From the NCBI GenBank assembly GCA_008636095.1, contig VSJD01000207.1, positions 1-10,000 of the forward strand: a stretch of 10,000 bases of DNA, in the 5' to 3' direction. The position numbers and the translations under genes are program-made. This DNA is from Kiritimatiellota bacterium (GTDB lineage: Bacteria; Verrucomicrobiota; Kiritimatiellia; JAAZAB01). The notes below the pieces were generated by a model that made no database searches, was not told the DNA's origin, and was given only the letters and a program-made list of their open reading frames with translations. Below, piece after piece: positions 1-6,501 of the stretch; positions within the stretch are counted from its first letter, which is position 1, and each line of letters opens with the position of its first letter.

Positions 1-30
1 CCTGAATATAATGCCCCTGAATATAATTGC
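1..30 (+). repeat. Two-copy 15-bp direct repeat at the window edge
   Basis: The 12-mer CCTGAATATAAT occurs at 1-12 and again at 16-27, so two 15-bp units match at 13 of 15 positions. Frame 1 from the window edge is open through both units and stops at TAA 52-54, reading PEYNA then PEYNC and a short tail. This could be the C-terminus of an upstream gene carrying a pentapeptide repeat, or the end of a non-coding tandem repeat. The window edge prevents a choice. Confidence 0.4.
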
Positions 31-125
31 GTTCGTTTTTTCAATGGATTATAATTATCGACCAAAGTGTTTTCAAATCGCCGCATTTGATTTTGATGAT
101 GAAACCTGACTGCCATTCAGCTCGA

Positions 126-746
126 ATGTTTTTCAAGCTATTGCTCATGGCGGGCATAAGCTGTTATGCAGGCGTGCCCGCGACGGCCCTGGACGCGTCC
201 GAACGGGCCTTCATCTGGAATGAGGGGCAGGCGCGCATGGCGGCCGCCCGTACGCCGGATGCCTACCTGCGCACCGCACAGACGTATCAGAAACTGGTAG
301 ACGACGGCGTACGCAACGGCCCCCTGTTTTACAACCTGGGTACGGCCCTCCTGCAGGCCGGACAGATTGATTCGGCGATTGACGCCTTCCAGCGCGCCGA
401 GCAGTTTTTAGGCGCCCAGAGCGACATCCACCAGAACCTTAAAATCGCCATGGCACGCAAGGCCGATAATGAAACGGCAGAGTGGCCCTGGTACCGGCTG
501 GTACTGTTCTGGCATTTCTATCTGCCCGCCGCCACGCGCATGATAGTGGCCGCGGTCGCGTTTTTTATCTTTTGGGCGGCATTAACCCTGCGGCTGGTGG
601 GAATTCAACGAAGCGTGGTAAATGCCATCCTGATCCTGGCCGCTATTATCGTGATCCTGTTCGGATCGAGCGTGGTTACCTCGTGGCATCAGGAAGCCAC
701 GACAAGCGGCTACCAGCTGATTCAGACACCAACGGCAAGCAAATAG
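126..746 (+). CDS. BatE-like TPR protein with signal peptide and two C-terminal membrane helices
   Basis: The product is 206 residues from ATG 126. It has a signal peptide at about residues 1-21 (basic MFFK start, hydrophobic core, ATA before LDA). A TPR-like unit at about 67-100 begins FYNLGTALLQAGQIDSAIDA. Two membrane helices lie at about 138-156 and 164-185, followed by a short polar tail. This order is that of BatE-type proteins of Bat (aerotolerance) operons, where the TPR faces the periplasm; many BatE proteins also carry an SH3-like domain after the helices, absent here. No other Bat gene is visible, so the assignment rests on architecture. No clear Shine-Dalgarno supports any start. 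ATG 96 or 99 would lengthen the N-terminus, and TTG 27 lies in the direct repeat and is unlikely. The role in the cell is unknown. Confidence 0.7.
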   Translation: MFFKLLLMAGISCYAGVPATALDASERAFIWNEGQARMAAARTPDAYLRTAQTYQKLVDDGVRNGPLFYNLGTALLQAGQIDSAIDAFQRAEQFLGAQSDIHQNLKIAMARKADNETAEWPWYRLVLFWHFYLPAATRMIVAAVAFFIFWAALTLRLVGIQRSVVNAILILAAIIVILFGSSVVTSWHQEATTSGYQLIQTPTASK

Positions 747-765
747 TCATAGCTTGTAAAGTATT

Positions 766-822
766 TTCGCCACGAATACGAACGGGATTTGCCGTAAAAA
801 GGCGCAAAAAAACACATATACT
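766..822 (+). repeat. Degenerate copy of the CAC(G/A)AA-type intergenic repeat
   Basis: The segment starts GCCACGAATACGAACGGG and ends in AAAAAGGCGCAAAAAAACAC. This resembles the left arm of the inverted repeat at 1927-2000 (GCCACAAAAATGCAC...), but no right arm is visible. TATACT at 817-822 could serve as a -10 box for the downstream reductase gene, though I see no matching -35. The relation to the other copies is by eye only. Confidence 0.3.
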
Positions 823-843
823 TTAAATTAGCAGGGAACAACA

Positions 844-1866
844 ATGCCGGAACCAGCCGGAACAAACGTGTCCATCGCTATTAACGATCGGCCTGCATTT
901 CCGGTGCCGACGGGGCAATCCCTGCTGGCCGCACTGAAGGCGCACACCATCTTCGTGCCTTCCGCCTGCGGCGGGCGTGGAGTGTGCGGACTGTGCCGGG
1001 TTAAGGTACTCGCGGGTGCCGGACCATGCACACCCCGGGAGGAGGCGCTCCTGAGCGAGGCGGATCGTCTGGCCGGTATGCACCTGGCCTGTCAAGTTAC
1101 GGTGGAACGTGATCTACGGATTAGTATTCCTAACGATTTTTTTTCTGCGCGTGAATACAAGGCAGAAGTCATTGCACTGCGGGACCTGACACCGGATATC
1201 CGTGAGATCACGCTCCAGCTTCGATCGCCGCCGGTCATGGATTTCAAGGCGGGGCAATATATCCAATTGCGCATCCCGCCTTACGAACAGTTGCGCCGAA
1301 CAATCTACCGCGCTTACTCCATGGCCTCGCCGCCCTCGGCACGCGACCGGCTGGAACTGGAAGTCCGTCAAGTTCTGAACGGCGCGGGCACGACCTATCT
1401 TTTCAAGCATCTGCCGTTGAATACTCACGTGGTTTTCAATGGCCCCTACGGTGAATTTTACCTGCGCGAAAGCAACCGGGCCATCACCCTGATCGCCGGC
1501 GGTTCGGGCATGGCGCCCATGAAAGCCATGCTGTGCGCTATGCAGGAGCGGAAGATTCGCCGTAATGTCCGCTATTTCTTCGGAGCGCGCGCACGACGCG
1601 ATCTTTTCCTGATGGACGAGATGCAGGCGTTGGAGCAAAGCCTGCCGGATTTCAGGTTTATCCCCGCGCTTTCCAAGCCATTGCCGGAGGACCAGTGGAC
1701 AGGCGAAACAGGACTGATCACGGAAGTGTTGGACCGGCATCTGGAAGACCAGTATCCCGGGGAAGCCTATCTCTGTGGCAGCCCGGCCATGATCCAGGCC
1801 TGTGTCAAGGTACTGCAGAAAAAAGGCGTCGCTAAGGATCGCATATTTTACGACACGTTCGCGTGA
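844..1866 (+). CDS. Soluble NqrF-type 2Fe-2S/FAD/NADH oxidoreductase
   Basis: The 340-residue product has the domain order of NADH-dependent reductases. An N-terminal plant-type 2Fe-2S ferredoxin domain (residues 8-95) has ligand cysteines C42, C48, C51 (in CGGRGVCGLC) and C83. An FAD-binding barrel (about 104-205) carries RAYSMASPP at 156-164. An NAD-binding domain carries GGSGMAPM at 219-226 and CGSPAM at 311-316, and ends FYDTFA. Known relatives pass electrons from NADH through FAD to the iron-sulfur cluster and on to a quinone-reducing complex or an oxygenase. NqrF of the Na+-pumping NADH:quinone reductase normally starts with a membrane helix; this protein has none, and no nqrA-E gene is visible, so the partner is unknown. 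Similarity to phenol or methane hydroxylase reductases is the alternative. ATG 844 is supported by AGGGA at 833-837, six bases upstream. Confidence 0.85.
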   Translation: MPEPAGTNVSIAINDRPAFPVPTGQSLLAALKAHTIFVPSACGGRGVCGLCRVKVLAGAGPCTPREEALLSEADRLAGMHLACQVTVERDLRISIPNDFFSAREYKAEVIALRDLTPDIREITLQLRSPPVMDFKAGQYIQLRIPPYEQLRRTIYRAYSMASPPSARDRLELEVRQVLNGAGTTYLFKHLPLNTHVVFNGPYGEFYLRESNRAITLIAGGSGMAPMKAMLCAMQERKIRRNVRYFFGARARRDLFLMDEMQALEQSLPDFRFIPALSKPLPEDQWTGETGLITEVLDRHLEDQYPGEAYLCGSPAMIQACVKVLQKKGVAKDRIFYDTFA

Positions 1867-1926
1867 TTTTGGACTTAAGCAATAAGTTAGGTCCTGCGGC
1901 AGGGCGACTTTAACAACAGAGATTAG

Positions 1927-2000
1927 CCACAAAAATGCACAAAAAGCACAAGAAGAAAACAAACAGATAAATTTTTTGTGTCTCTTGTGCCTCTTTGTAG
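1927..2000. repeat. Imperfect inverted repeat, CACAA-rich arms
   Basis: The left arm (1927-1955) and the reverse complement of the right arm (1973-2000) match at about 21 of 28 positions without gaps. The shared core is GCACAA. The intervening 17 bases are AT-rich. The element sits in the 172-base gap between the reductase gene and the next gene. It resembles the segments at 766-822 and 8524-8600. As RNA it would form one long imperfect hairpin. It lies too far from the reductase stop, and lacks a terminal U-run, to be called a terminator. Confidence 0.6.
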
Positions 2001-2038
2001 AAAACTTCTAAATTCCCATGCATTAAACCGAGGTAATT

Positions 2039-2503
2039 ATGCCAAAAAAACATTCCCTGGACGCCCTTGAACAGACCCTGCGCCAAGCAAGCGCCGCCCG
2101 CGAGGGATTCCTGGGGGCGGACGAGCGGAGCTTGGCGACCATTCTCCAGGCCGATGATGAGGCCATCCGGCGGCGTGGGCTGACCCATGCGTACATCGCC
2201 CAGCACCTGCTTGCCTTGCGCCAGGCCGGATGGGAGGGACTGGGCGAACCCGTGTCCGTGCCCCCGCATTTCGAGGTATGCGTGGACGCCGCGCGCGGCA
2301 CACTCCCATGTCCGTTTGGAGATCAGGGCTCGTTTGCAAAAGTCAATACAACGGTCCACAACCTTGCGAGCGGGAAGGAAATCACGTTTACCGATTTAAA
2401 TATCCATCTGATTGCCTCGCACGGGTTTTATGAGGGCCATGGCGCCCAATTTCGCCTTGATCCAGAGCAATTAATGGACACTCTGGAAATGGGAGAAATT
2501 TGA
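2039..2503 (+). CDS. Conserved-looking hypothetical protein, 154 residues
   Basis: I do not recognise a named family. The protein is soluble, with no signal peptide or membrane helix. The N-terminal half (about 5-70) looks helical, with charged residues spaced by leucines and alanines. The C-terminal half is denser in apparently constrained residues: FEV at 78-80, RGTLPCPFGD at 86-95, TDLNIHLI at 118-125, then HGFYEG at 128-133 and FRLDP at 138-142. Cysteines C81 and C91 and histidines H107, H123, H128 and H134 could bind a metal, but that is inference. ATG 2039 follows GAGG at 2030-2033 at good spacing. The gene lies 113 bases upstream of the STAS cluster on the same strand, so a link to that pathway is possible but not shown. 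Confidence 0.75.
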   Translation: MPKKHSLDALEQTLRQASAAREGFLGADERSLATILQADDEAIRRRGLTHAYIAQHLLALRQAGWEGLGEPVSVPPHFEVCVDAARGTLPCPFGDQGSFAKVNTTVHNLASGKEITFTDLNIHLIASHGFYEGHGAQFRLDPEQLMDTLEMGEI

Positions 2504-2529
2504 CCATGCAAAAAATATGATGGAATGCA

Positions 2530-2558
2530 TTGATTTTTAACAGGGACGGTGGTAATAA
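2530..2558 (+). promoter_or_regulatory. Weak candidate promoter upstream of the STAS cluster
   Basis: TTGATT at 2530-2535 and TAATAA at 2553-2558 are separated by 17 bases and lie about 60 bases before the first STAS start. The -35 matches the sigma-70 consensus at four of six positions, the -10 at only three. The AT-rich stretch to 2564 offers other possible -10 boxes. Autoregulation by an alternative sigma factor cannot be judged from this sequence. Confidence 0.3.
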
Positions 2559-2616
2559 TTATATCGAAACAACGTCGCGTCCACAGAATCAGCGCAACAA
2601 GGAAGGAGCCAGCGTC

Positions 2617-2946
2617 ATGCAAATCGAAACCAGCAAAATTGATCAAACGGTCGTCCTGGCAATCAAGGGCCGCATGGATGTCATTGCCGCGATGGAGTAC
2701 GAAAAAGCAATCATGGCGTGTCTCCAGCGCGGCGACCTGAAGTTCGTCGTGGACCTTAACGCCTTGGACTATATTAGCAGTGCAGGTCTGCGCAGTCTGC
2801 TGACCACCGCCAAAAAAATCAAGGAAGCTAAGGGTACGGCAAACTTCTGCAATGTCAAAGGCGTCGTCCAGGAAGTCTTTGCCATGTCCGGCTTTGACTC
2901 CATCTTGCCGATCTTTAAGTCGGTTAAAGACGCCTTGCCAGGTTAA
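2617..2946 (+). CDS. STAS-domain anti-sigma-factor antagonist, first of a tandem pair
   Basis: This 109-residue protein is a single STAS domain, the usual length for SpoIIAA/RsbV-type antagonists. In such proteins an unphosphorylated conserved serine lets the antagonist bind a kinase/anti-sigma protein and free its target; phosphorylation blocks this and a PP2C phosphatase resets it. The signature FVVDLNALDYISSAGLR spans residues 43-59. By family analogy S55 is the phospho-acceptor. ATG 2617 was chosen because AAGGAG at 2603-2608 sits eight bases upstream; the in-frame TTG at 2530 would add 29 residues outside the domain. The next gene follows after four bases. No kinase partner is encoded in the window. 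The protein is cytoplasmic and probably a substrate of the phosphatase at 4286-6250. Confidence 0.88.
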   Translation: MQIETSKIDQTVVLAIKGRMDVIAAMEYEKAIMACLQRGDLKFVVDLNALDYISSAGLRSLLTTAKKIKEAKGTANFCNVKGVVQEVFAMSGFDSILPIFKSVKDALPG

Positions 2947-2950
2947 GCCC

Positions 2951-3283
2951 ATGCAAATTATCATTGCAAAGAAAGCCCCCGCCATCATCTTGAGCATTTA
3001 TGGGCATTTTAACGCCGCGGCCACCGCGGAATTTGAGCGTATTTTCAACCAGCACCTGGATGCCGGCGAACGCCACTTTGTCCTGAATCTGGCCGAGATG
3101 ACCTTCATCAGCAGTGCGGGGTTATGTAGTATCCTTGCGACCGCCAAGAAAATTAAGGAGCGTGATGGGAACATTGTGATTTGCGCTCTACAGGGCGAAG
3201 CGCTCAAAGTCTTCGAGATATCCGGGTTTGCCGCCTTGTTTTCCTTTTACCCTACTGAGGCGGCGGCGCTCAAACAGGTATGA
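2951..3283 (+). CDS. STAS-domain anti-sigma-factor antagonist, second of a tandem pair
   Basis: This 110-residue STAS protein aligns end to end without gaps to its upstream neighbour. By eye I count 38 identical residues among the first 100, including ISSAGL at 53-58 and TAKKIKE at 64-70. It is therefore a tandem duplicate, now well diverged. The putative phospho-serine S55 is kept, while D46 and D51 of the first copy are N and T here. Loss of these acidic residues may change recognition by the kinase or phosphatase, so the two copies could bind different partners. The start ATG follows the previous stop by four bases, which suggests translational coupling; the upstream AGG near 2940 is a weak ribosome site. 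Confidence 0.87.
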   Translation: MQIIIAKKAPAIILSIYGHFNAAATAEFERIFNQHLDAGERHFVLNLAEMTFISSAGLCSILATAKKIKERDGNIVICALQGEALKVFEISGFAALFSFYPTEAAALKQV

Positions 3284-3297
3284 TTTTGTCCGACTAC

Positions 3298-3313
3298 CAC
3301 CTTGATTAAGGTG
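3298..3313 (+). promoter_or_regulatory. Hairpin sequestering the ribosome-binding site of the binding-protein gene
   Basis: CACCTT at 3298-3303 pairs perfectly with AAGGTG at 3308-3313 across the loop GATT. AAGGTG is the only Shine-Dalgarno-like sequence before ATG 3316, so the helix would hide it. The stop of the preceding STAS gene (3281-3283) lies 14 bases upstream of the helix. A ribosome terminating there could disturb it, which would couple translation of the two genes. The pairing is seen directly; the regulatory role is inference. Confidence 0.5.
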
Positions 3314-3315
3314 CC

Positions 3316-4332
3316 ATGAACCAGGTATCCCATGCCCACCGGCTCCTGCTCTTGGTAGGTCTGATTTTCCTGTCCGGCACACTTGCGCTGAAGGCCGCGT
3401 CGGCCGACGTTAGGCCGGCTGTATTGGTGCCGCAATGGGAACCCCAGGCCCAATTTGCCGGGTATTATGTCGCTGTCGAAAAAGGTTTTTATGCCCGCTA
3501 CGGCCTGGTGGTCACGGTGCTCCGGGGTGGCCCGGACCAGCCGATTGGCCGCCTGCTCCAGGAAGGCCAAGCTGATTTTGCCACAACTTTCCTGACCTCC
3601 GCGCTGGAAAAGCGTTCCCTTGACGGGCTCCCGCTGGTCAATATCGCCCAAATGGTCCAACGTTCCTCACTCCTGCTGGTGGCCCGTAAATCGTCCGGCA
3701 TCCGCTCGCCCGCCGATTTACAGGGCAAAACGGTCAGCCTTTGGCCGGATTTCGCTGTTCAGCCCAAGGCCCTATTCCGCAAATTCGGCGTGGAACCGCG
3801 GGTGCTGATCCAGGGTGCAACGATCAATCTGTTTTTGCGCGGGGCAGTGGATGCCGCTTCCGCCATGTGGTACAATGAATACCACATGCTGATCAACAGC
3901 GGGCTTGAGGAGCAGGACCTGACGGTCTTCTTTTACGACCAGTTTGACCTGAATTTCCCGGAAGACGGTATCTATTGCCTGGCGCCGACGCTGAAACAGG
4001 ATCCGGACCGTTGCCGCCGGTTTGTGCAAGCCTCGATTGCCGGCTGGCAATATGCGTTTCAACATCCCGAAGAAGCGCTGGATATCGTCATGCGGCAGGT
4101 AACGGTGGCCAATCGCCCGACCAATCGCGTCCACCAACGCTGGATGCTGAACCGTATGAAAGACATTATGCAACCGCCCGGCGCTCTGCCGTTTGGCACG
4201 CTTACGGAAGCCGATTACCTGCGCGTGGCCCGGGAACTGAAAGACATCGGCCAGATTAACACCATCCCGGCCTGGAACGAATTTTATGAAAACTGCGCCC
4301 TTGACATTCCGACGAACCAGCCTGGCCGTTAA
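3316..4332 (+). CDS. NMT1/THI5-type periplasmic substrate-binding protein
   Basis: The 338-residue product begins with a signal peptide (hydrophobic stretch about 10-25, probable cleavage near ASA at 28-30) and lacks a lipobox cysteine, so it should be a free periplasmic protein. The mature start VLVPQWEPQAQFAGYYVAVE (36-55), then KGFYARYGL (56-64) and GGPDQP (71-76), is typical of the NMT1/THI5/SsuA fold, whose members bind thiamine precursors, riboflavin, sulfonates, nitrate or related small molecules. The ligand cannot be named from sequence. No permease or ATPase gene lies in the window. Its 3' end overlaps the next gene by 47 bases, tying its expression to the sensor phosphatase. I infer a receptor role in signalling rather than transport. 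The ATG is the only reasonable start; its ribosome site lies in a hairpin. Confidence 0.85.
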   Translation: MNQVSHAHRLLLLVGLIFLSGTLALKAASADVRPAVLVPQWEPQAQFAGYYVAVEKGFYARYGLVVTVLRGGPDQPIGRLLQEGQADFATTFLTSALEKRSLDGLPLVNIAQMVQRSSLLLVARKSSGIRSPADLQGKTVSLWPDFAVQPKALFRKFGVEPRVLIQGATINLFLRGAVDAASAMWYNEYHMLINSGLEEQDLTVFFYDQFDLNFPEDGIYCLAPTLKQDPDRCRRFVQASIAGWQYAFQHPEEALDIVMRQVTVANRPTNRVHQRWMLNRMKDIMQPPGALPFGTLTEADYLRVARELKDIGQINTIPAWNEFYENCALDIPTNQPGR

Positions 4333-6250
4333 GTTCGGCTTAATGGTTATGGCGGGCACTTCGCTGGTATTTGCCGCGGCCTTTATTTACAATCATGCCC
4401 TTTCGCGCCGCAGTATCTTGCGCAATGCAGAAATAAACGCCAGCAATTTGGCTGGCGCCACGGTGGGCCGGATTGAGGCCGTATTGAATGGCGTGGAAAA
4501 GATTCCCTGCTACATGGCGCTCTGCCTGGAACAGCGCACCTGGGCACGCGAAGACCTGACTGCCTTCATTAGCAATGGGTTAGCGGCCAACCCGGATATT
4601 TTCGGGTCCACCGTTGCGTTTGAGCCGTACACGTTTGATCCCCACTCCAGGTTTTTTGCGCCTTACTGTTATCACCAGGGCACGGATATCCGGCAAATCT
4701 GGCTGGGTAGCGACCAGTACCAGTATTTTAACTGGGATTGGTATATCCTTCCCAAAGAGCTCCAGCGCTCCGTGTGGAGCGAACCGTTTTTTGATGAAGG
4801 GGGCGGCAATATTCTCATGACTACGTATTCCGTGCCGTTTTACCGTCTGTTAAACGGACAACGGCAATTCCAGGGAATTGTTACCGCCGATATCGCGCTG
4901 GACTGGCTGGTCAACATGGTCGCATCGGTGTCCTATCTTAAGACCGGTTATGCTTTCTTGATTTCGCAGAGCGGTGTGTTCGTGACGCATCCCGACAAGC
5001 GCTTGATCATGCGTCAAAGCATATTTGACGTAGCCGAGGGCGCCAACGACGCGCATCTCCGGCAAGTTGGCCAGGCCATGGTTCACGGCGACACGGGCTT
5101 TGTGCGGCTGGAAAGTCCGTTCTTTGGCAAGCCTGCCTGGTTGTATTACGCGCCGTTGAAATCGCCGGGCTGGTCATTGGGCGTACTCTTCCCGGAAGAT
5201 GAACTGTTCGCCGACGCCCAGCGCATGGGCCGCAACATTCTGCTGATCGGCTTGGCAGGTTTCGTCATCCTCTTCCTGATCATTGTGCTGATTTCGGCCA
5301 CCGTGACCCGGCCTATCCGGGCCCTGGCCCGGACCACGGCGGATATTGCACGCGGCAACCTGGACATCAAATTGCCGCTGGTTAAAAGCCACGACGAAGT
5401 GGGCGAGCTCTCCTTTGCCTTCGACAACATGCGCGTAGCCCTCAAGGAGTATATCGCCGGCCTTACGGAAGCCACCGCTGCCCGGGAGCGCCTGGAAAGC
5501 GAACTCAAGATTGCCCGGACGATTCAAATGAGCTTCCTGCCGAAGCACTTTCCGCCTTTCCCCGAACAGGCCGAATTCGATCTCTTTGCCCGACTGGAAC
5601 CCGCCAAGCAGGTTGGCGGCGATCTCTACGACTTTTTCCTGCTCGACGACCAGCATCTATTCTTCAGCATTGGGGATGTCTCCGACAAGGGTGTGCCGGC
5701 GGCGCTTTTCATGGCCGTAACCAAAACGCTGATGAAAGGGATTGCCATGCAAGGTGGACTCGATCCAGCCAGCGTGCTGGAACACGTCAACCTGGAATTG
5801 TGCAAGGAAAACGATTCGCTTATGTTTGTGACCGTCTTCTGTGCCTTGCTCAATTTCCGCACGGGCGAGTTGGTGTATTCCAACGCCGGTCACAACCCCC
5901 CGCTGATCCGGCGCGCCGACGGCCAGCCGGAAGAGTTGCCCCTACCCAAGGGCATTATTCTGGGCGCGATCGAGGAAGCCCGTTATACGACTGCTTCCCT
6001 GACCCTGCATGCCGACGATATGCTGGTGCTCTATACCGACGGTGTCACCGAGGCCATGAATCCGAGCCAGGACTTATATTCGCTGGAACGCCTGCGGGAA
6101 ACGGTGAATGGCGTCAGTGATCAGAACCCAAAAACCATCGTGGATGCCATCTTCCAATCCGTCACCACCTATGCCGCCGGCGCGCCGCAGTCCGACGACA
6201 TCACCGTCCTGGCTTTGCATTATAACGGAACATCATCGCCGATTCGTTGA
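4286..6250 (+). CDS. Membrane sensor phosphatase: dCache-HAMP-PP2C (SpoIIE/RsbU type)
   Basis: The 654-residue protein has a membrane helix at about 17-35, a large extracytoplasmic dCache-like sensor domain (about 37-312, with WDWYILP, WSEPFFDEGGG and a GYAFLIS segment), a second helix at about 318-340, a HAMP domain starting TRPIRAL (to about 393), a short coiled linker, and a PP2C/SpoIIE phosphatase domain (about 415-645). Metal-binding motifs are intact: GGDLYDFF with D446 and D449, GDVSDKG with D464 and D467, NAGHNPP at 533-539, YTDG with D585, and SDD with D637 and D638. Such enzymes dephosphorylate STAS antagonists in response to a signal, and two STAS genes lie just upstream. The start overlaps the binding-protein gene by 47 bases and has only a weak GGA upstream; ATG 4343 would cut into the first helix. 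Translation is probably coupled. Confidence 0.93.
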   Translation: MKTAPLTFRRTSLAVKFGLMVMAGTSLVFAAAFIYNHALSRRSILRNAEINASNLAGATVGRIEAVLNGVEKIPCYMALCLEQRTWAREDLTAFISNGLAANPDIFGSTVAFEPYTFDPHSRFFAPYCYHQGTDIRQIWLGSDQYQYFNWDWYILPKELQRSVWSEPFFDEGGGNILMTTYSVPFYRLLNGQRQFQGIVTADIALDWLVNMVASVSYLKTGYAFLISQSGVFVTHPDKRLIMRQSIFDVAEGANDAHLRQVGQAMVHGDTGFVRLESPFFGKPAWLYYAPLKSPGWSLGVLFPEDELFADAQRMGRNILLIGLAGFVILFLIIVLISATVTRPIRALARTTADIARGNLDIKLPLVKSHDEVGELSFAFDNMRVALKEYIAGLTEATAARERLESELKIARTIQMSFLPKHFPPFPEQAEFDLFARLEPAKQVGGDLYDFFLLDDQHLFFSIGDVSDKGVPAALFMAVTKTLMKGIAMQGGLDPASVLEHVNLELCKENDSLMFVTVFCALLNFRTGELVYSNAGHNPPLIRRADGQPEELPLPKGIILGAIEEARYTTASLTLHADDMLVLYTDGVTEAMNPSQDLYSLERLRETVNGVSDQNPKTIVDAIFQSVTTYAAGAPQSDDITVLALHYNGTSSPIR

Positions 6251-6263
6251 ACGGATTTTGCAC

Positions 6264-6298
6264 TCCGTAATCCGCAATCATGAATCATCAATCCGTAA
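6264..6298 (+). repeat. Heptamer tandem array, five units, consensus TCC(G)NAA
   Basis: Five consecutive 7-bp units read TCCGTAA, TCCGCAA, TCATGAA, TCATCAA, TCCGTAA. The array begins 13 bases after the phosphatase stop codon. Units one and five are identical and all share TC at the start and AA at the end. A second heptamer array with a different consensus lies at 9757-9784. Function is unknown; in other bacteria such short tandem heptamers are intergenic and mobile over evolutionary time. Confidence 0.6.
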
Positions 6299-6327
6299 TT
6301 CTTGTGTGGGCGGGTACCCCGGACGGG

Positions 6328-6347
6328 ACCCCGCAGGGATGCGGGGT
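6328..6347. other. GC-rich hairpin in the convergent gap after the phosphatase gene
   Basis: ACCCCGCA (6328-6335) pairs perfectly with TGCGGGGT (6340-6347) over the loop GGGA. It is flanked by the palindromes GGGTACCC (6313-6320) and GTAGCGCTAC (6361-6370). It sits between the phosphatase gene and a tRNA gene on the opposite strand, where a two-way terminator would fit. Neither side carries a U-run, so I do not call it a rho-independent terminator; a palindromic repeat element is equally possible. Confidence 0.4.
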
Positions 6348-6396
6348 AAGTTTGAACCCTGTAGCGCTACAAGCGGGAACGCGACAATATCTAAAG

Positions 6397-6473
6397 TGGC
6401 ACCCCGGAGAGGGCTCGAACCTCCGACCTGCGGTTTAGGAAACCGCTGCTCTGTCCAACTGAGCTACCGGGGC
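6397..6473 (-). tRNA. tRNA-Arg (anticodon CCT)
   Basis: Read on the minus strand, the acceptor arm GCCCCGG pairs with CCGGGGU (first pair G-U). The anticodon stem GCGGU/ACCGC encloses the loop UUCCUAA with anticodon CCU. The T arm holds GGUUCGAGCC. The discriminator is G and the CCA tail is encoded (6397-6399). The 77-nt length is normal. It would read the rare arginine codon AGG. A minus-strand promoter lies just upstream. Confidence 0.95.
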
Positions 6474-6501
6474 ATGCTGAAGCAAGCTTCGTTCCGGATT
6501 C

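Noticed and set aside
1870..1915. Possible terminator after the reductase gene (ACTTA/TAAGT and CCTG/CAGG stems)
   Set aside because: The stems are short and interrupted, and the following T-run is only three bases.
1114..1962. 282-codon open frame antisense to the reductase gene
   Set aside because: It lies opposite a gene with clear iron-sulfur, FAD and NAD motifs, shows no domain of its own, and arises from codon bias of the real gene.
2428..2997. Minus-strand open frame across the first STAS gene
   Set aside because: It is antisense to a convincing STAS domain with a good ribosome site and spans gene borders without any recognisable motif.
3316..4332. Assigning a ligand such as thiamine precursor, riboflavin or sulfonate to the binding protein
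   Set aside because: The fold is clear but ligand specificity in this family varies widely and no biosynthetic or transport neighbour guides the choice.
6264..6298. Heptamer array as a CRISPR
   Set aside because: Units are 7 bp, contiguous and without spacers; no cas gene is present.
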